Shown here: one piece after another, positions 34,144-46,085 of the stretch
Numbering within the stretch: the stretch's first letter is position 1
Layout: the number at the start of each line of letters is the position of its first letter
Source: Phoenix dactylifera
Taxonomy: Eukaryota; Streptophyta; Magnoliopsida; Arecales; Arecaceae
Length of the DNA stretch: 64,000 nt
Assembly: GCF_009389715.1 (NCBI RefSeq)
Contig: NW_024068216.1
Span: 33,501-97,500, forward strand
Direction of reading: 5' to 3'
The notes under the pieces: generated by a model
Databases searched by the model: none
Told to the model about the DNA's origin: nothing
The model's input: only the letters and a program-made list of their open reading frames with translations
Made by a program: the position numbers and the translations under genes

Positions 34144-37100
34144 CTAGGATGGATCAATCACTCCTAATCCCCTTCTAAGCACACTAAACCTCTCTTCACT
34201 TAGGGGTTTTGTAAAAATGTCTGCTAATTGATTATCAGTACACACAAATTGGAGTGACACATCACCATTCAATACATGATCTCTTATGAAGTGATGTCTT
34301 ATCTCAATGTATTTAGTTCTTGAGTGTTGAATTGGATTTTTAGTGAGATTTATGGCACTTGTGTTATCACAATTAATGGGGATTTTATCTTGTTTAATGC
34401 CATAATCTTCTAATTGTTGTTTAATCCATAAGATTTGAGCACAACAACTCCCGGCTGCAACATATTCAGCTTCTGCAGTGGATAATGCAACCGAGTTTTG
34501 TTTCTTGCTAAACCATGAGATTAGGTTTTCTCCTAGAAATTGACAGGACCCGCTGGTACTTTTTCTATCAAGCTTACATCCAGCGAAGTCTGAATCTGTG
34601 TACCCTATTAAGTTTAGGCTAGATTCTTTAGAGTACCACAGCCCTATGTTCTTAGTTCCAATTAAGTATTTAAAGATTCTCTTAACTGCAGCTAGGTGTG
34701 ATTCTTTAGGATTAGCCTGATATCTAGCACACATGCACACACTAAACATAATATCAGGCCTACTTGCAGTAAGATACAGTAAAGAACCTATCATACCTCT
34801 ATAAAGTTTTTGATTTACAGATTTACCTGATTCATCTTGGTCTAACTTACATGATGAGCTCATGGGGGTGCTGATTGACTTGTTTCCCTCCATATCAAAC
34901 TTCTTGAGCATCTCCTTGATATATTTTGCTTGATTGATGAAGATGCCTCCTTCAGATTGTTTGATTTGAAGTCCGAGGAAGTAGTTCAGCTCTCCCATCA
35001 TGCTCATCTCAAACTCACTCTGCATCAAATCAGCAAATTCCTCGCAGAGGCGATTGTTAGTAGCACCGAAAATGATATCATCAACATAAATCTGTACTAA
35101 TAACATATCCTTATTTTTCTTTTTCAGAAATAATGTTGTATCTACATTTTCCTAGAAAATTCATGTTCTAATAGGAATTTACTAAGTCTCTCATACCATG
35201 CTCTAGGTGCTTGTTTTAGTCCATAAAGTGCTTTGTTCAGTTTATACACATGATTAGGGTATTGATGATTTTCAAAACCAGGAGGTTGTTCTACATACAC
35301 CTCCTCATTAATAAACCCATTTAGAAAAGCACTCTTTACATCCATTTGATATAGTTTGAAGTCCTTAGAGCATGCATATGCTAATAGAAGTCTAATTGCC
35401 TCAAGTCTGGCTACGGGAGCAAAGGTTTCATCAAAATCTATGCCTTCTTCTTGATTATAACCCTTTGCTACTAGTCTAGCCTTATTCCTTATAACAATTC
35501 CATTTTCATCTAGCTTATTTTTATATATCCATTTAGTACCTATAATTGGATATTCAGAAGGTCTCTCCACTAGATCCCAAACCTTGTTTCTAGTAAATTG
35601 ATTTAGTTCTTCTTGGATTGCATTTATCCAATTTACATCATTTTCGGCTTCTTCTATATGTTTGGGCTCAAAGTGTGAAACAAAAGCTAGATGATTATTC
35701 AAATTCCTAAGGGATGCTCTAGTCCTAACCGGTTGTGATGGATCATCTAGAATTAGTTCCTTAGGATGCCCGTGAGCATACCTCCAAGCTTTAGCTAGCC
35801 CATGATCCACTATAGGCTCTTGGTTTGACGATTCTCCTTCAATCAACTTTTGATTATCATCTTGTAATCCCATCTCATCTATCTTTTCTTCAAGTATTTC
35901 AATATCATCATCAAAATTAACCTTCTTACTAGATGAGATGTCACTAGAGTCATCAAAAACAACATGTATAGATTCTTCTATAACTAGGGTTCTTTTATTA
36001 AAGATTCTATAGGCTTTACTAGTTGTAGAATCACCTAGGAATATTCCTTCATCAGATTTAGGATCAAATTTTCCTAGATTATCTTTCCCATTATTATGTA
36101 CAAAACACCTACATCCAAAAACATGAAAATAGTTAACTTTTGGTTTTCTGTTTTTCCACAGTTCATAAGGTGTTTTCTTTATAATGGGTCTTAATAAAAC
36201 TCTATTTAATATATGGCAAGAAGTATTAATGGCTTCTCCCCAAAAGTACTTAAGGAGGTTACTTTCACATAACATCGTTCTAGCCATTTCCTCTAGAGTT
36301 CTATTCTTCCTTTCCACAACTCCATTTTGTTGTGGTGTCCTAGGTGCAGAAAAATTATGGGTTATCCCCTTTTTACTACAAAATTCATCAAATAATTGAT
36401 TTTCGAATTCGGTACCATGGTCACTTCTAATGGCTATGACTGAAGACTCTCTAGCATTTGTTACTTCCTTATGGAACTTTTTAAATATTGAAAATGCTTG
36501 GTCCTTATGTGCTAGAAACATGACCCATGTGTACCTAGAGTAATCATCTACTATGACTAGACCATATTTATTTCCACCTAGGCTTGTTGTTCTAGTTGGA
36601 CCAAATAGGTCCATGTGTAATAATTCTAGAGGCCTAGAGGTAGAGACACATTTTATGGATTTAAAAGAGTTCCTAGATTGTTTGCCAAATTGACATGCTT
36701 CACATATTTTGTTCTTTTCAAATTTTAATTTTGGCAAACCTATCACGGAGTCTCTTTTAACTAATTTAGTTATTGTGTCCATGCTTGCATGACCTAACTT
36801 ACGGTGCCATAACCAACTAGCATCATTATCTTTAGTTTCATTTACAACTAGACATTGGTTATGTTTTGCAAGATTTTCTAGGTCTACAACATATACATTT
36901 CCACGTCTAATCCCTTTAAAAACTAAGCTATTATCATTAGGATTTGTTATAATACATAGTGATGGTTTAAACATAACATCTTATCCTTTATCACATAATT
37001 GACTGATGCTTAACAAGTTATGCTTAAGACCATCAACATATCTAACATTATCTATAAAAGTAGAAGGGGTGATTTGAACTTTACCAATACCAATGATGTG

Positions 37101-37626
37101 ACCTTGGTTGTTGTCTCCAAACGTCACAGCACCTCCCTTCTTAGCTTCAAGGGTGAAAAGTTGGTCTTTATCACCCGTCATGTGCCTTGAGCAGCCACTA
37201 TCCAAATACCAGCAATTTTTGTTGACCTTGGCTGCAAGACACTCCTACACAAGCAAATCATGTCATCTTAGGTACCCAAGTTTTCTTGGGTCCTTCATGG
37301 TTAGTCAAGTTGGTTCCTTTTGGAACCCATACCCTTTTAATTTTTCTTTTAGTTTTACTTTTCCTAAAATTACATACATTTGCTTTATGGCCTACTGTAC
37401 CACAACAAAAGCAGGTTATTTTTTTAGTTTTTGTTTTCCCAGCTTTAACAAAGAAGTTACTAAGAAGTTTTTGCTTATTCCTTGGTTTATATCCTAAACC
37501 GGCTTTATTAAACACTGCACGTTGACTATTTAGTATCATGTTTAATTTTTCAGAACTATAGGTAAATCTTTCAACTAAGGATTTGTATTTGTTAAGTTCT
37601 TTAGTTAGTGTCTGATTTTCGGCTTT
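34144..37626 (-). pseudogene. Sirevirus pol: zinc knuckle, protease, integrase, RT, RNase H
   Basis: Minus strand. Order: a Lys-rich part with a second zinc knuckle (CFCCGTVGHKANVC, about 37400); a protease with DSGCSRHMTG (about 37200); a GAG-pre-integrase segment ([10 protein letters not shown]); and an integrase with the [17 protein letters not shown] and [13 protein letters not shown] motifs. The reverse transcriptase follows with [22 protein letters not shown] and the YVDD box (about 35085). RNase H ends the gene (TDSDFAGC, STAEAEYVA, LADIFTKPL). Breaks: stops after the zinc-knuckle segment near 37257, a TAA at 36978-36980 in a otherwise continuous frame, and a frameshift at about 35110-35140 between the two RT parts. 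It cannot encode a complete Pol. Confidence 0.92.
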
Positions 37627-37642
37627 TAGATCATTAAGTTCT

Positions 37643-39040
37643 TTAGTAAGATCCCTTATCTAAGGTTTGTTTATATTTTTTAAGTTCTGAAAATTTCTTA
37701 GTTAGTTTTTCATTTTCTTTAGTTAAGGTGTTGGTCTTTTGAGTTAAAAGTTGGTTGCTTGTTTTAAGTTCTATATTTTCTTTGGTGATTAAATCCTTAT
37801 CCTTAACTAATTTATCGTATTTATGTAGGTATGATTGATTAGTTATTTTCAGTTCTTTATTCTTAAGATTTATAGCCTTATATTCTACCATTAATTCATT
37901 AAATGCATCATAAAGTTCATCAAAAGAAAAATCAGGATGCGTGTCGGAAGTTACCTCGTTTTCGTTGGCCATGAAACAGAAATTGGCCTTCTCTTCTTGT
38001 TCATCATCTGATGAGGAGGATGATGAGTCGGAGTCCGATAGGGTAGTGACAAGTGCCTTTTTCTTCTTGTACTTACTCCCCTTCTTCAGTAAGGGGCACT
38101 CCGCTCTTATGTGACCCGGCTTCTTGCACTCATAACAACCAATCCCCTCATTTTCCCTTTCCTTACCTTTGTCTTTGCGGTAGGAATTTGAGGAGCCTCT
38201 CCTTTGATGATAGGACTTCTTGTGGTTGATGAATTTCTTGAACTTGCGCACAAGAAGAGCCTCACCACCATCTTCCTCATCTTCTTCTTCTTCACTGCTG
38301 CTGCTGCAAGACAAGTCCTTGTTAGAAGATGTAGATTTAAGGGCTATTACCTTTTTCTTATGGGAGGACTCTTCCTCGTTGTGTTGTTTCATGGTGAGCT
38401 CGTGCGTCATGAGGGATCCAAGAAGCTCCTCAAGTGGTAGCTTGTTCAAGTCCTTGGCTTCTTGGATTGCTGTCACTTTAGCTTCCCACGACCTCGGTAG
38501 ATACCGAAGGATTTTCCTGACAAGCTCACTGTTAGTATAGTTCTTGCCAAGGCTTTTTAGACCATTGACAATATCAGTAAACCTAGTGAACATGGATGTG
38601 ATTGTTTCATTTGAATCCATTTTAAATAGTTCATATTTATGAACCAAGATGTTTATTTTGGATTCCTTGACTTGATTCGTGCCCTCATGGGTCACTTCAA
38701 GTCTGTCCCAAATTTCTTTTGCTGAATTACAAGTTGAAATCCTATTGAATTCATTACGGTCTAAGGCACAATAGAAGACATTCATTGCTTTAGAGTTTAA
38801 TTGTGCCTTCCTCATGTCATGTTCATCCCAGTCCATTTCTAGTTTAGGTACCTTAACACCATCTACGTAAATGGATGGGATGTATGGCCCATTTACTACA
38901 ATGGACCACATCTCATAGTCTTGGGCTTGGATGAATATTCTCATCCTAGCCTTCCAGTATGAGTAGTCAGATCCATTGAAGAAAGGGGGTCTTTGGGTGG
39001 ACTGACCCTCAATGTGAGAAGATCCAAATGGGGTTGTCAT
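37643..39040 (-). CDS. Sirevirus Gag
   Basis: A 465-codon frame starting 36 bases inside the primer-binding site. N-terminal Copia gag domain (FFNGSDYSYWKARMRIFIQ, then a UBN2-type region to about residue 230), a Ser/Glu-rich linker, a CCHC knuckle (CYECKKPGHIRAEC, about residue 305), a Ser/Asp-rich stretch and a long C-terminal coiled coil of Lys/Glu/Asn heptads (about 385-465). A frameshift at about 37640-37660 separates it from the pol frame, which continues the same coiled coil (LTKELNDLKAENQTL). The stop at 37643 is therefore probably a mutation rather than the natural end. Confidence 0.88.
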   Translation of the reverse strand: MTTPFGSSHIEGQSTQRPPFFNGSDYSYWKARMRIFIQAQDYEMWSIVVNGPYIPSIYVDGVKVPKLEMDWDEHDMRKAQLNSKAMNVFYCALDRNEFNRISTCNSAKEIWDRLEVTHEGTNQVKESKINILVHKYELFKMDSNETITSMFTRFTDIVNGLKSLGKNYTNSELVRKILRYLPRSWEAKVTAIQEAKDLNKLPLEELLGSLMTHELTMKQHNEEESSHKKKVIALKSTSSNKDLSCSSSSEEEEDEEDGGEALLVRKFKKFINHKKSYHQRRGSSNSYRKDKGKERENEGIGCYECKKPGHIRAECPLLKKGSKYKKKKALVTTLSDSDSSSSSSDDEQEEKANFCFMANENEVTSDTHPDFSFDELYDAFNELMVEYKAINLKNKELKITNQSYLHKYDKLVKDKDLITKENIELKTSNQLLTQKTNTLTKENEKLTKKFSELKKYKQTLDKGSY

Positions 39041-39074
39041 TTTGATCTTTTAACTCTTGAGTGGAAGAGTTTTT

Positions 39075-39087
39075 GGCTCTGATACCA
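39075..39087 (-). other. Primer-binding site of the Sirevirus
   Basis: On the minus strand TGGTATCAGAGCC, complementary to initiator methionine tRNA, two bases from the end of the 5' LTR. Confidence 0.95.
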
Positions 39088-39089
39088 CT

Positions 39090-41033
39090 TGTTGCCCAGA
39101 TAGACAACCCAAGAGGGGGGGTGAATTGGGTTTTTAAAATAATTTGGCTAATTAAAACTTTGTGGATGATTAATTAAAAACTATAGCAAGTTATTTAATT
39201 AAAGCCTAGTGCTGTGAGTAATGTGCGGGGAAGAAGATGAGAGACAATGCACTACAAACACAAAGTTTTATAGTGGTTCGGAGCTAACCCTTGCTCCTAC
39301 GTCCACTCCCCAAGTCTCACTTGGGAATTTCACTATAACCCCCTTGGATTATAGCCGGTTGTTTTGCAAGCTCACAACCAAACTTGTTGTTTTACGAGCT
39401 CACAACGAACTCGGTCGGTTTTTCCAGGCTCACCGACTAGAACCAACCCCGATTGTTTTTCCGGGCTCACAATCAAACCCTTACACACGTTGGTTTTAAC
39501 TTGGCTCACCAACCAACCTTAAACCCCTTGATTCAATCCCCCGATTGAATCAAGTAAATACAAGAGATAGAAGAAAACAGAAAATAGCTTCTCAAAAAGC
39601 AGATTTAAACCAATATAATCGTAAAGGAGTTAGAAGCCCTCAAACGCTTTTAAGCTGGTGAAGAGGTATGGCTTCTGGAACTCCGGTCTCCTCTTGAAAG
39701 AGTGGTCGACTTGAATGCAGGAGGAGGAAGCTTTGATTGTTGGAAAGAAGTTGTTGGAGCAGTAAATGCAGATCTTCCCTTTTTCGTTTAAGAGCACTTG
39801 GAGAGCTTGAAAACTTGAATGCTTGGAGTGGAATATCTGTTCTCTGCCTTGCTACAGTCCTCTGTGGCTATTTAAGCCAACCCCCACGGAAACTAGCCGT
39901 TACTCTGCTTTTTCTGGCCGTTCTGCACACTCTGCGCAGCCTGACAATATGACCGTTGGTGGGTTGGAGTCGACTCGCGCAATCAGGAGTCGACTCGGCT
40001 GTAGCAGGAGTCGACTCACGCTTTTCCGGAGTCGACTCGGCAACTGTTCCAAATTTGAATTAAAGTTGCCGTCTTGACTGGGAGTCGACTCGTCTTGACC
40101 TGGAGTCGACTCGCCAACTTCTGGAGCTGACCTGGCAATTTTGGAGTCGGCTTATCCACTGAAGTCCGTGGATCCAATTTTGAATTTTGTCCACTCGAGT
40201 CGACTCGACTGTCCTGGGAGTCGACTCGAATCTCAGAGCCCGAACTTCCGATTCTCTGTCTTTTGGCTCATCCAGTTTTGGAGTCGACTCGAACTTCCTT
40301 GGAGTCGACTCGGCTCTCAGTTTCCGAAAGTTGGTCTTCTGCCTTTTGACGTGAAGCTTGTCTCGGAGTCGACTCGAATCTCAGAGGCAGTAACATGGTC
40401 TTCTGTCTGTTGATGGTCGCTCAGTCTCGGAGTCGACTCGCGTACTGCGGGAGTCGACTCGAATCTCAGAGTCCGAAAATCGTTCTCTGACTTTTTCCTT
40501 GTATTCCTCTGAGAGTCGACTCTTACCTTCTTTGGAGTCGACCTGCCAACCATCGGAGTCGACTCGCGTTCCACTGGAGTCGACTCGAATTTCAGACCCG
40601 AAAACTGCTCTCTGACTTTTCTTTGTGTTTCTCTTGGAGTCGACTCTTACTACCCTGGAGTCGACTCGTTGAACATTGGAGTCGACTCGCGCACTTCGGG
40701 AGTCGACTCGTTGACAGTTTCTGAGTTGAAGCTTTCTGTCCTTCTGTCTGTTCTCAGTCGGAGTCGACTCGTACTGATCTAGAGTCGACTCGAGCTCGTG
40801 CCAGTGAACTTGATACGCTTGGAGTCGACTCGTGATACTCGGGAGTCGACTCGAGTCTCAGACTTTGGTTCAGCAGACTTCTTACCTTATCCAAAATACT
40901 ATGAACCAAATCTAGAGACACTTGGACAGGATTTTCACTGAAACACTCAATTGAATTCATTAGTAATCACAAGATATACTCAAATGCTTTGAGCTCATCA
41001 AAATCAAATGGGGTTTTAATCAATCACTCCACA
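39090..41033 (-). repeat. 5' LTR of the Sirevirus
   Basis: About 1.94 kb, matching 29296-31243, with a shorter G run near its start. Promoter location was not identified with confidence. Confidence 0.95.
39966..40855. repeat. Palindrome array in the right Sirevirus LTR
   Basis: Same array as at 30176-31064. At the end it keeps GAGTCGACTC where the left LTR has GAGTTGACTC, giving 24 perfect cores by my count. Confidence 0.95.
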
Positions 41034-41038
41034 ATTAT

Positions 41039-41369
41039 ATGAAAGAATGTATGAAAAGAAGGTAATAGATTATGGATTAAATCATGGAAGACCTTAAGAA
41101 ACAACTTAAGACTAGTGTTATGGCTGCATCCTTTGTGATCAAATAAGTGAGGCAAACCAAATAACCCATTAAATTTCTAATCGTTGATCTTTCAATTGTT
41201 GATCAGTTAATCACTGATCACAAACAAGCATCTGATTATTGATCCAAAAAAAAAGGTTAAATATATTTGACAATATGAATATTTAGATAAATATGTTTGA
41301 TTGTGACATGTGTATATCACGTTTATTGTGTATGTGTTTGATTTTGTAAATAGAGTTCTAAATTTTTTT
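41039..41369. other. Short stretch right of the Sirevirus, no gene seen
   Basis: AT-rich sequence; the direct continuation of 28561-29295 before the Sirevirus inserted. It may be the interior of the CACTA-type element whose right end follows. Confidence 0.4.
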
Positions 41370-41779
41370 TAAAATTTTGTTAAAAAAATCCTAACGATGC
41401 TTTAAGGCGTCGTTAAAATCACGAATAGGTCCCAATTAGCAATGCGTTAAAGCATCGGTAAATTATAATTAACGACGCTTTAAACCATCGCTAAATCTCC
41501 ACAATTAGCGATGATTTAAAGCATTGCTATGTAGTCGTTAATTGGCGACGCTTTTAAAAAGCGTCGCTAAAATTGCTAGTAATTATCGACGCTCAAAAGC
41601 GTCGGTAAAGCGTCGCTACATCCCGACGCTTTTAAAAGCATTGAAAATTATTTTTTCTACTCTTACATAGGCGACGCTTTGCAGATGCGTTGGAAAGCAT
41701 CGGAAAGCATTTTACCGATGCATAAAAGCGTTGGTAATCACCTAAAAAAACATCGCTAAAGCCCCATTTTCTTGTAGTG
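41370..41779. mobile_element. Right end of a CACTA (En/Spm-like) transposon
   Basis: The end TTTTCTTGTAGTG (41767-41779) matches the complement of the CACTACAAGAAAA terminus seen at 58431. Upstream are dense subterminal repeats built from GACGCTTT and AAAGCGTC, often paired head to head. No left terminus was found, so the other boundary is unknown. Confidence 0.7.
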
Positions 41780-42552
41780 GTACTATGGCTAATAACTTGT
41801 ACTATAATTTTCAGTTAGACTAAAAGATGACTGCTAATATTTCACCTCCACCAAGGATAGGAGATTCGTTCTCGTAAATACACATTTGTTTCCAAGGATG
41901 GAATCGACATAGCAACATGGGAGATCAAAGTGGAATGTCGACATCAAGGAAGAATTTCTAGAATTTCTAGAATTTCTAAATGCTCTTTTTCTTGTAATCT
42001 TTCAGCACTTGAATGCTCCTTTCAATCGAAAGTCGCATCTCTTTGACTTAGAGTAAACATAAATTTCTATATTACATCCACTCAACGAAGTGGCAACCGA
42101 TCAACCAATCAAAAATTCTCATGGTCATCTGAGGGCCATGATTTGTCGTCTTCATGTGCCTTTAGGTCGTGCAATTACGTGTTTCTGCACATCGGCTGCT
42201 TAGCTATTTCCAGCACTCTCTCAGTTGTTCTTTTGCTGAACTTTAGCAATCGCTTTCCAACTCTCCTTTCATTGTTTTGTGATTTTAACTTCAAAGTTAA
42301 GAGGTCCCTAATTTCAACAGTGGTTAAGATAGCAAACTCAAATTAGCTATGTCCAGATTTTCTGAGACACTGGTTTGTGGTCTATAAATGTGCTTAAAAA
42401 ACCCGAGTTTGCTATGTTTATGAGCATGCGCATCTAGCAGCAATCAAATAATATCAATAGTTCTAAGAGATTGAAGAGGTCACGAATGAGTAGCCTATCG
42501 ATTTCAAATTAATTAACCAGGGTTATACTGTAGTTAAGCTTAGTATTTATGG
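41780..42552. other. Intergenic stretch without a recognisable gene
   Basis: Short unsupported frames only. The sequence to 42557 (ending AAGTA) is the target of the Copia insertion. Confidence 0.5.
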
Positions 42553-42557
42553 AAGTA

Positions 42558-42974
42558 TGTTAGAAAATGAAGAGTGGAAACTGAAAACAGGGGAGAAGGA
42601 AAAGGCTGAATTCATTTCCAATTTTCTTGTTTAATCTTTGTACAGATTGGAGGTATTTATACATATTCGAGCTTGATTAAAGTGTAATTATAGCTTTTAA
42701 GAAATGCAAATTATAACTAAATGTAACTAATCTAAAAATTCAAATTGAAGGAGCTTCCAGAACACTGAGTTTGTTTCAACCGGTTCACTGTTTCAACCCG
42801 TTTCAACAGTCACTGTTATGAAATGTTATGACTATTGTGAAATGTTATGAGAGTTTAAATTTGACCGTTGAAGCTTTCATGGGAACCAGTTGTGCTGCTG
42901 GAAAGAACTGGTGGAGCCGTTGCTTGCCGGTTTGCTGGAAGTGGTTGTAACTCAGTGACTTTGTTATTTTGAGA
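42558..42974 (-). repeat. 3' LTR of the old Copia element
   Basis: 417 bp. On its internal side the minus strand has the purine tract CTTGAGGGGGAGT, which would serve as polypurine tract. Confidence 0.93.
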
Positions 42975-44506
42975 CTCCCCCTCAAGATGGGCATGGATGT
43001 TTAATGTGCCCATCTTGGATAATAGGAAATGAAAGGCGGCAGCAGGCAATGCTTTTGTAAATATATCTGCCAATTGAAACTTTGAAGCAATATGCATTGG
43101 ATTAAGAACTCCTGCTAGAACCTTTTGTCCTAACAAAGTGGCAATCCAGTTCTATGTGTTTAGTTCTCTCATTGAAGATTGGGTTCTTGGTGATGTGACG
43201 TGTCGCTTGATTATCACAATACACAAATGTCGACTGTGGATGATCTATCTTAAAAAATTTTAACAGTGCAATTAACCAGACGATCTCACAACTGGTGCGA
43301 GCTAAAGACTGGTACTCTGCTTCTGCTGAGGATCATGAAACAATGGCTTATTTCTTGGTTTTCCAGCTAACCAATAAATCTCCAATGAAGATGCAAAAGC
43401 CTGAGATAGATCTTCTTGTTTTTGGACATGCTGCCCAATCTGAATCACTATAGGCTTTAAGGTGAAGAGGAGAATGGGAGGAAAACTATATACCTTGGCC
43501 TATAGAACCCTTCAAGTATTTCAGAACCCTGTGAGCTACATGTAGATGGATCTGTGTTGGTTTATCCATAAATTGGCTAGGAACATTTACTGCATACATT
43601 ATGTCTGGTCTGGTAATTGTTAGATAAATGAGTTTGCCAACTAATCTTCTATAACTTGCAACATCAACCAATAAATCTTCGGATGAATGTGATAGTTTAT
43701 GATTGATTTTCATTGGAGTTGTGACTGGTTTGCTGCCGAGAAGTCCAGTATCTTCAAGGATTTCAAGAGTATACTTCCTTTGATATAAGTGAATACCAGC
43801 AGTTGATCTTGCAATTTCTAGCCCCAAAAAAGATTTTAGAGTACTCAAGTCTTTGATCTTGAATTGGGTATGTAAATATGCCTTGATTGACTCAATTGCT
43901 ATCAAACTATTGCTTCCCATAACGATATCATCCACATAGACTATAAGAGCAATGAATCCATGCTCATCACTTCTTGTGAATAAGGAATAATCAGACTTTG
44001 ATTGCTGAAAACCAATAGCACTAAGGAAAGAGGAGAATTTTGAGTACCATTACTGAGAAGCTTGCTTGAGGCCATAGATGGATTTGTGTAGTTTACAAAC
44101 CAATTTCTTGTTGGATGACTCTCCCTTAATCTGAAAATCTGATGGTAATTCCATATATATTTCTTCATCTAACTCCTCATGAAGGAATGCATTGTGGACA
44201 TCCAATTGGCACAAATGCCAATTATGAATTGCCGCCAAGGCAAGGAACACTCTAATGGTTGTGAGTTTTGCTACCGGACTAAAAGTCTCTTGATAATCAA
44301 AACCTTCTCTTTGTGTATAGCCTTTAGCTACCAATTTTGCTTTATATCTTTCAATTTTTTCATCTGGATTGAGCTTAGTTTTGTAAATGTACTTGTAACC
44401 TACAGCTTTCTTTCCCAGAGGTAAAGTGGTAATAGTCCAAGTTCCATTTTTCTCCAGAGCTCTTATTTCAGCTCTCATTGCATCTTTCCAATGCTGAGAA
44501 GCCATG
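42975..44506 (-). pseudogene. Old Copia pol, part 3: reverse transcriptase and RNase H
   Basis: Minus strand. [40 protein letters not shown] and [13 protein letters not shown] mark the reverse transcriptase; the active-site box is VDDI (about 43930). RNase H follows with motifs around [19 protein letters not shown] and LADIFTKALP. Stops after LKQASQ (about 44050) and after SIGQGI (about 43485), plus further stops near 43320-43360, destroy it. The frame continues across the CACTA insertion into 46365. Confidence 0.9.
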
Positions 44507-44509
44507 GCT

Positions 44510-44690
44510 CTAGAGGTGGGCAACGGGCCGTGCTGGGCCGGCCCGGCCCAGGCCCCCCGGGCCTAAAGACTAAACGGGCCGTGCCTGGCACGGCCCGTCC
44601 AGCACGGAAGGCCAGCCCGGCCCGGCCCCAGGCCCCTCTATTGGTGGGCCGGGCCGGGCACGGCACGCCACGGGGGGTTTCGCCGACTCT
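44510..44690. other. GGGCC-rich segment with hAT-like start at the left edge
   Basis: TAGAGGTGGGCAACGGGC resembles terminal repeats of plant hAT elements, and the segment is rich in GGGCC/GGCCC inverted words. No matching opposite end or 8-bp duplication was found, so it is only a candidate fragment. Confidence 0.3.
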
Positions 44691-44948
44691 TACCCACCGA
44701 TGTAAGAAAAAAGCGTCAGAAAATTGGGCACCCCGTGCAAGGTTGCCGACGCGTTATAGTAGGGGCGGAAAAAATTAGATTAGACGACGCTTTTGAACGT
44801 CGTCAGAATGCTACGACGCTCAAAAGCATCGTCGGAAGCCTTACAACCCAGTCACCTAATTTTTTTTTTCCACGATGCTTTACAAAGCGTGGTCGTAAAA
44901 CAGGCGCCCCTCTATTTTTTTCTTCCTTCCCGATCCCAAGTCCCAACT

Positions 44949-44979
<31 letters not shown>

Positions 44980-45038
44980 GCGGAGAACAACAATTCCGTA
45001 GAACCCTTTCTCCCCAATCTGCGGCATGAATCTGTGGC

Positions 45039-46085
45039 TTACTTGGAAGAGACAGGGTGAAGGGTACAGGTGATGCCGTTAATGGCGCCATAGCTGCGGG
45101 AAGTGAAGCCCAGGCAGCCGAGCAGGCCCTGGTGGTAAGGCAAGAACGTCTTCCGCCGCATCTCCTCCACCTGCGCCCGGTTTGCCGTGTAGTGCCGCTC
45201 GTGCGGAGACGGCGCCGGCGCCCTCCGCCGCCCCACCCAGTTCACCGGCTTCGCCACCGTTCTCTTTGAAGACCAGCCAACCGGTGGCGATGGATCCTTC
45301 GATTTCGCCTTCTCCGCCCCCGAGATCGCGGCGGCAGGCGGAGGATTGGCGGAAGAAGAGGAGTCGGCAGCAGCGGCGGCCGAGGCGGAGGGAGGAGGAA
45401 TCAGCGGCGGAGGTTTGGACTTGGATTTGGATTGGGAGAAAGAGATCGAGTGCCAGAACTTCTCTTTGGTGTTTCCTCTCTCTCTTCCCTCGCTCTTGCT
45501 TCTATAGAGGAGATCTTTGAGGAAGATCCACTTCTTGGAGGTTCTTCCCGAGGAGGAGGAGGAGGAGGAGGAGGATGTGGAGGAGGACCGGGAGGACGAA
45601 GCCGAGATGGATAGAGTGGCCGCCTCCGCCTCGATCTGCTTCGGATCTGGAACCGGTTCTACATCTTTCGCTCTATCCTCTCGTTCTTCGACCTCCATTT
45701 GCCAATGGAGTGGCGCGTTCCGATGCGGGGAATGAGATCTGGCCCTCCGGCGAATCGATCGGCTCCGGAGCTTCAGATCCCGCCCCCTCACGGCCATTTC
45801 CGGCGGGTGACGCTCGGATTCGTCGTCGTCGTCTTCTTCTTTGTTGAGATCGAGGAGGGGGGCGAGGATCTGGGGCCGCTGGAGGTGGGAGCAGAGCTTC
45901 ATGGGGCGAATCTGGCCGTTAAGGGAGAGCTCGTCGGCGGAGGTCATGGATCCGGTGGCGAAGGCGGCGGCGGAGGGGAATCGGGCAGAGAATTTGAGCT
46001 CGAAGGAGCTGGCGACGAAGGCGTCGGGGGAGTCGGAAGGGAAGCCGCCGCCTCCGCCGCCGCCGGCGGAGGAGAGGAATTATTA
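45039..46085 (-). pseudogene. Captured DUF1645-family gene fragment (nearly complete, open)
   Basis: A minus-strand frame of 302 codons from ATG 45947. The same frame is open upstream to about 46085, where it meets two stop codons. The upstream part contains FVASSFELKFSARFPSAA, normally near the start of the family. Further family motifs are SADELSLNGQIRPMKL, LAPLLDLNKEE, RGRDLKLRSRS, KKWIFLKDLLYRSKSEGR, KEKFWHSISFS, and the C-terminal HYTANRAQVEEMRRKTFLPY and GLLGCLGFTSRSYGA. DUF1645 proteins are plant-specific and of poorly known function. The GC-rich coding composition contrasts with its surroundings. The 5' end is missing and the whole lies between CACTA subterminal repeats, so it is best read as transduplicated cargo. 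Whether it is expressed is unknown. Confidence 0.82.

Larger units (their letters stand above)
29296..41033 (-). mobile_element. Sirevirus-type Ty1/copia retrotransposon, full length but decayed
   Basis: The LTRs at 29296-31243 and 39090-41033 start TGTTGCCC and end CTCCACA on the plus strand. The 5-bp target duplication ATTAT is on both sides (29291-29295 and 41034-41038). Transcription runs on the minus strand, with gag, pol and an additional env-like region in that order. Long gag, an extra 3' gene and several repeated polypurine tracts are Sirevirus features. By eye the LTRs differ by about 13 substitutions in 1.94 kb (0.7 percent). The insertion is thus young, but older than the gypsy element. 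Coding regions carry at least three frameshifts and one nonsense codon, so the copy is not autonomous. Confidence 0.95.
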
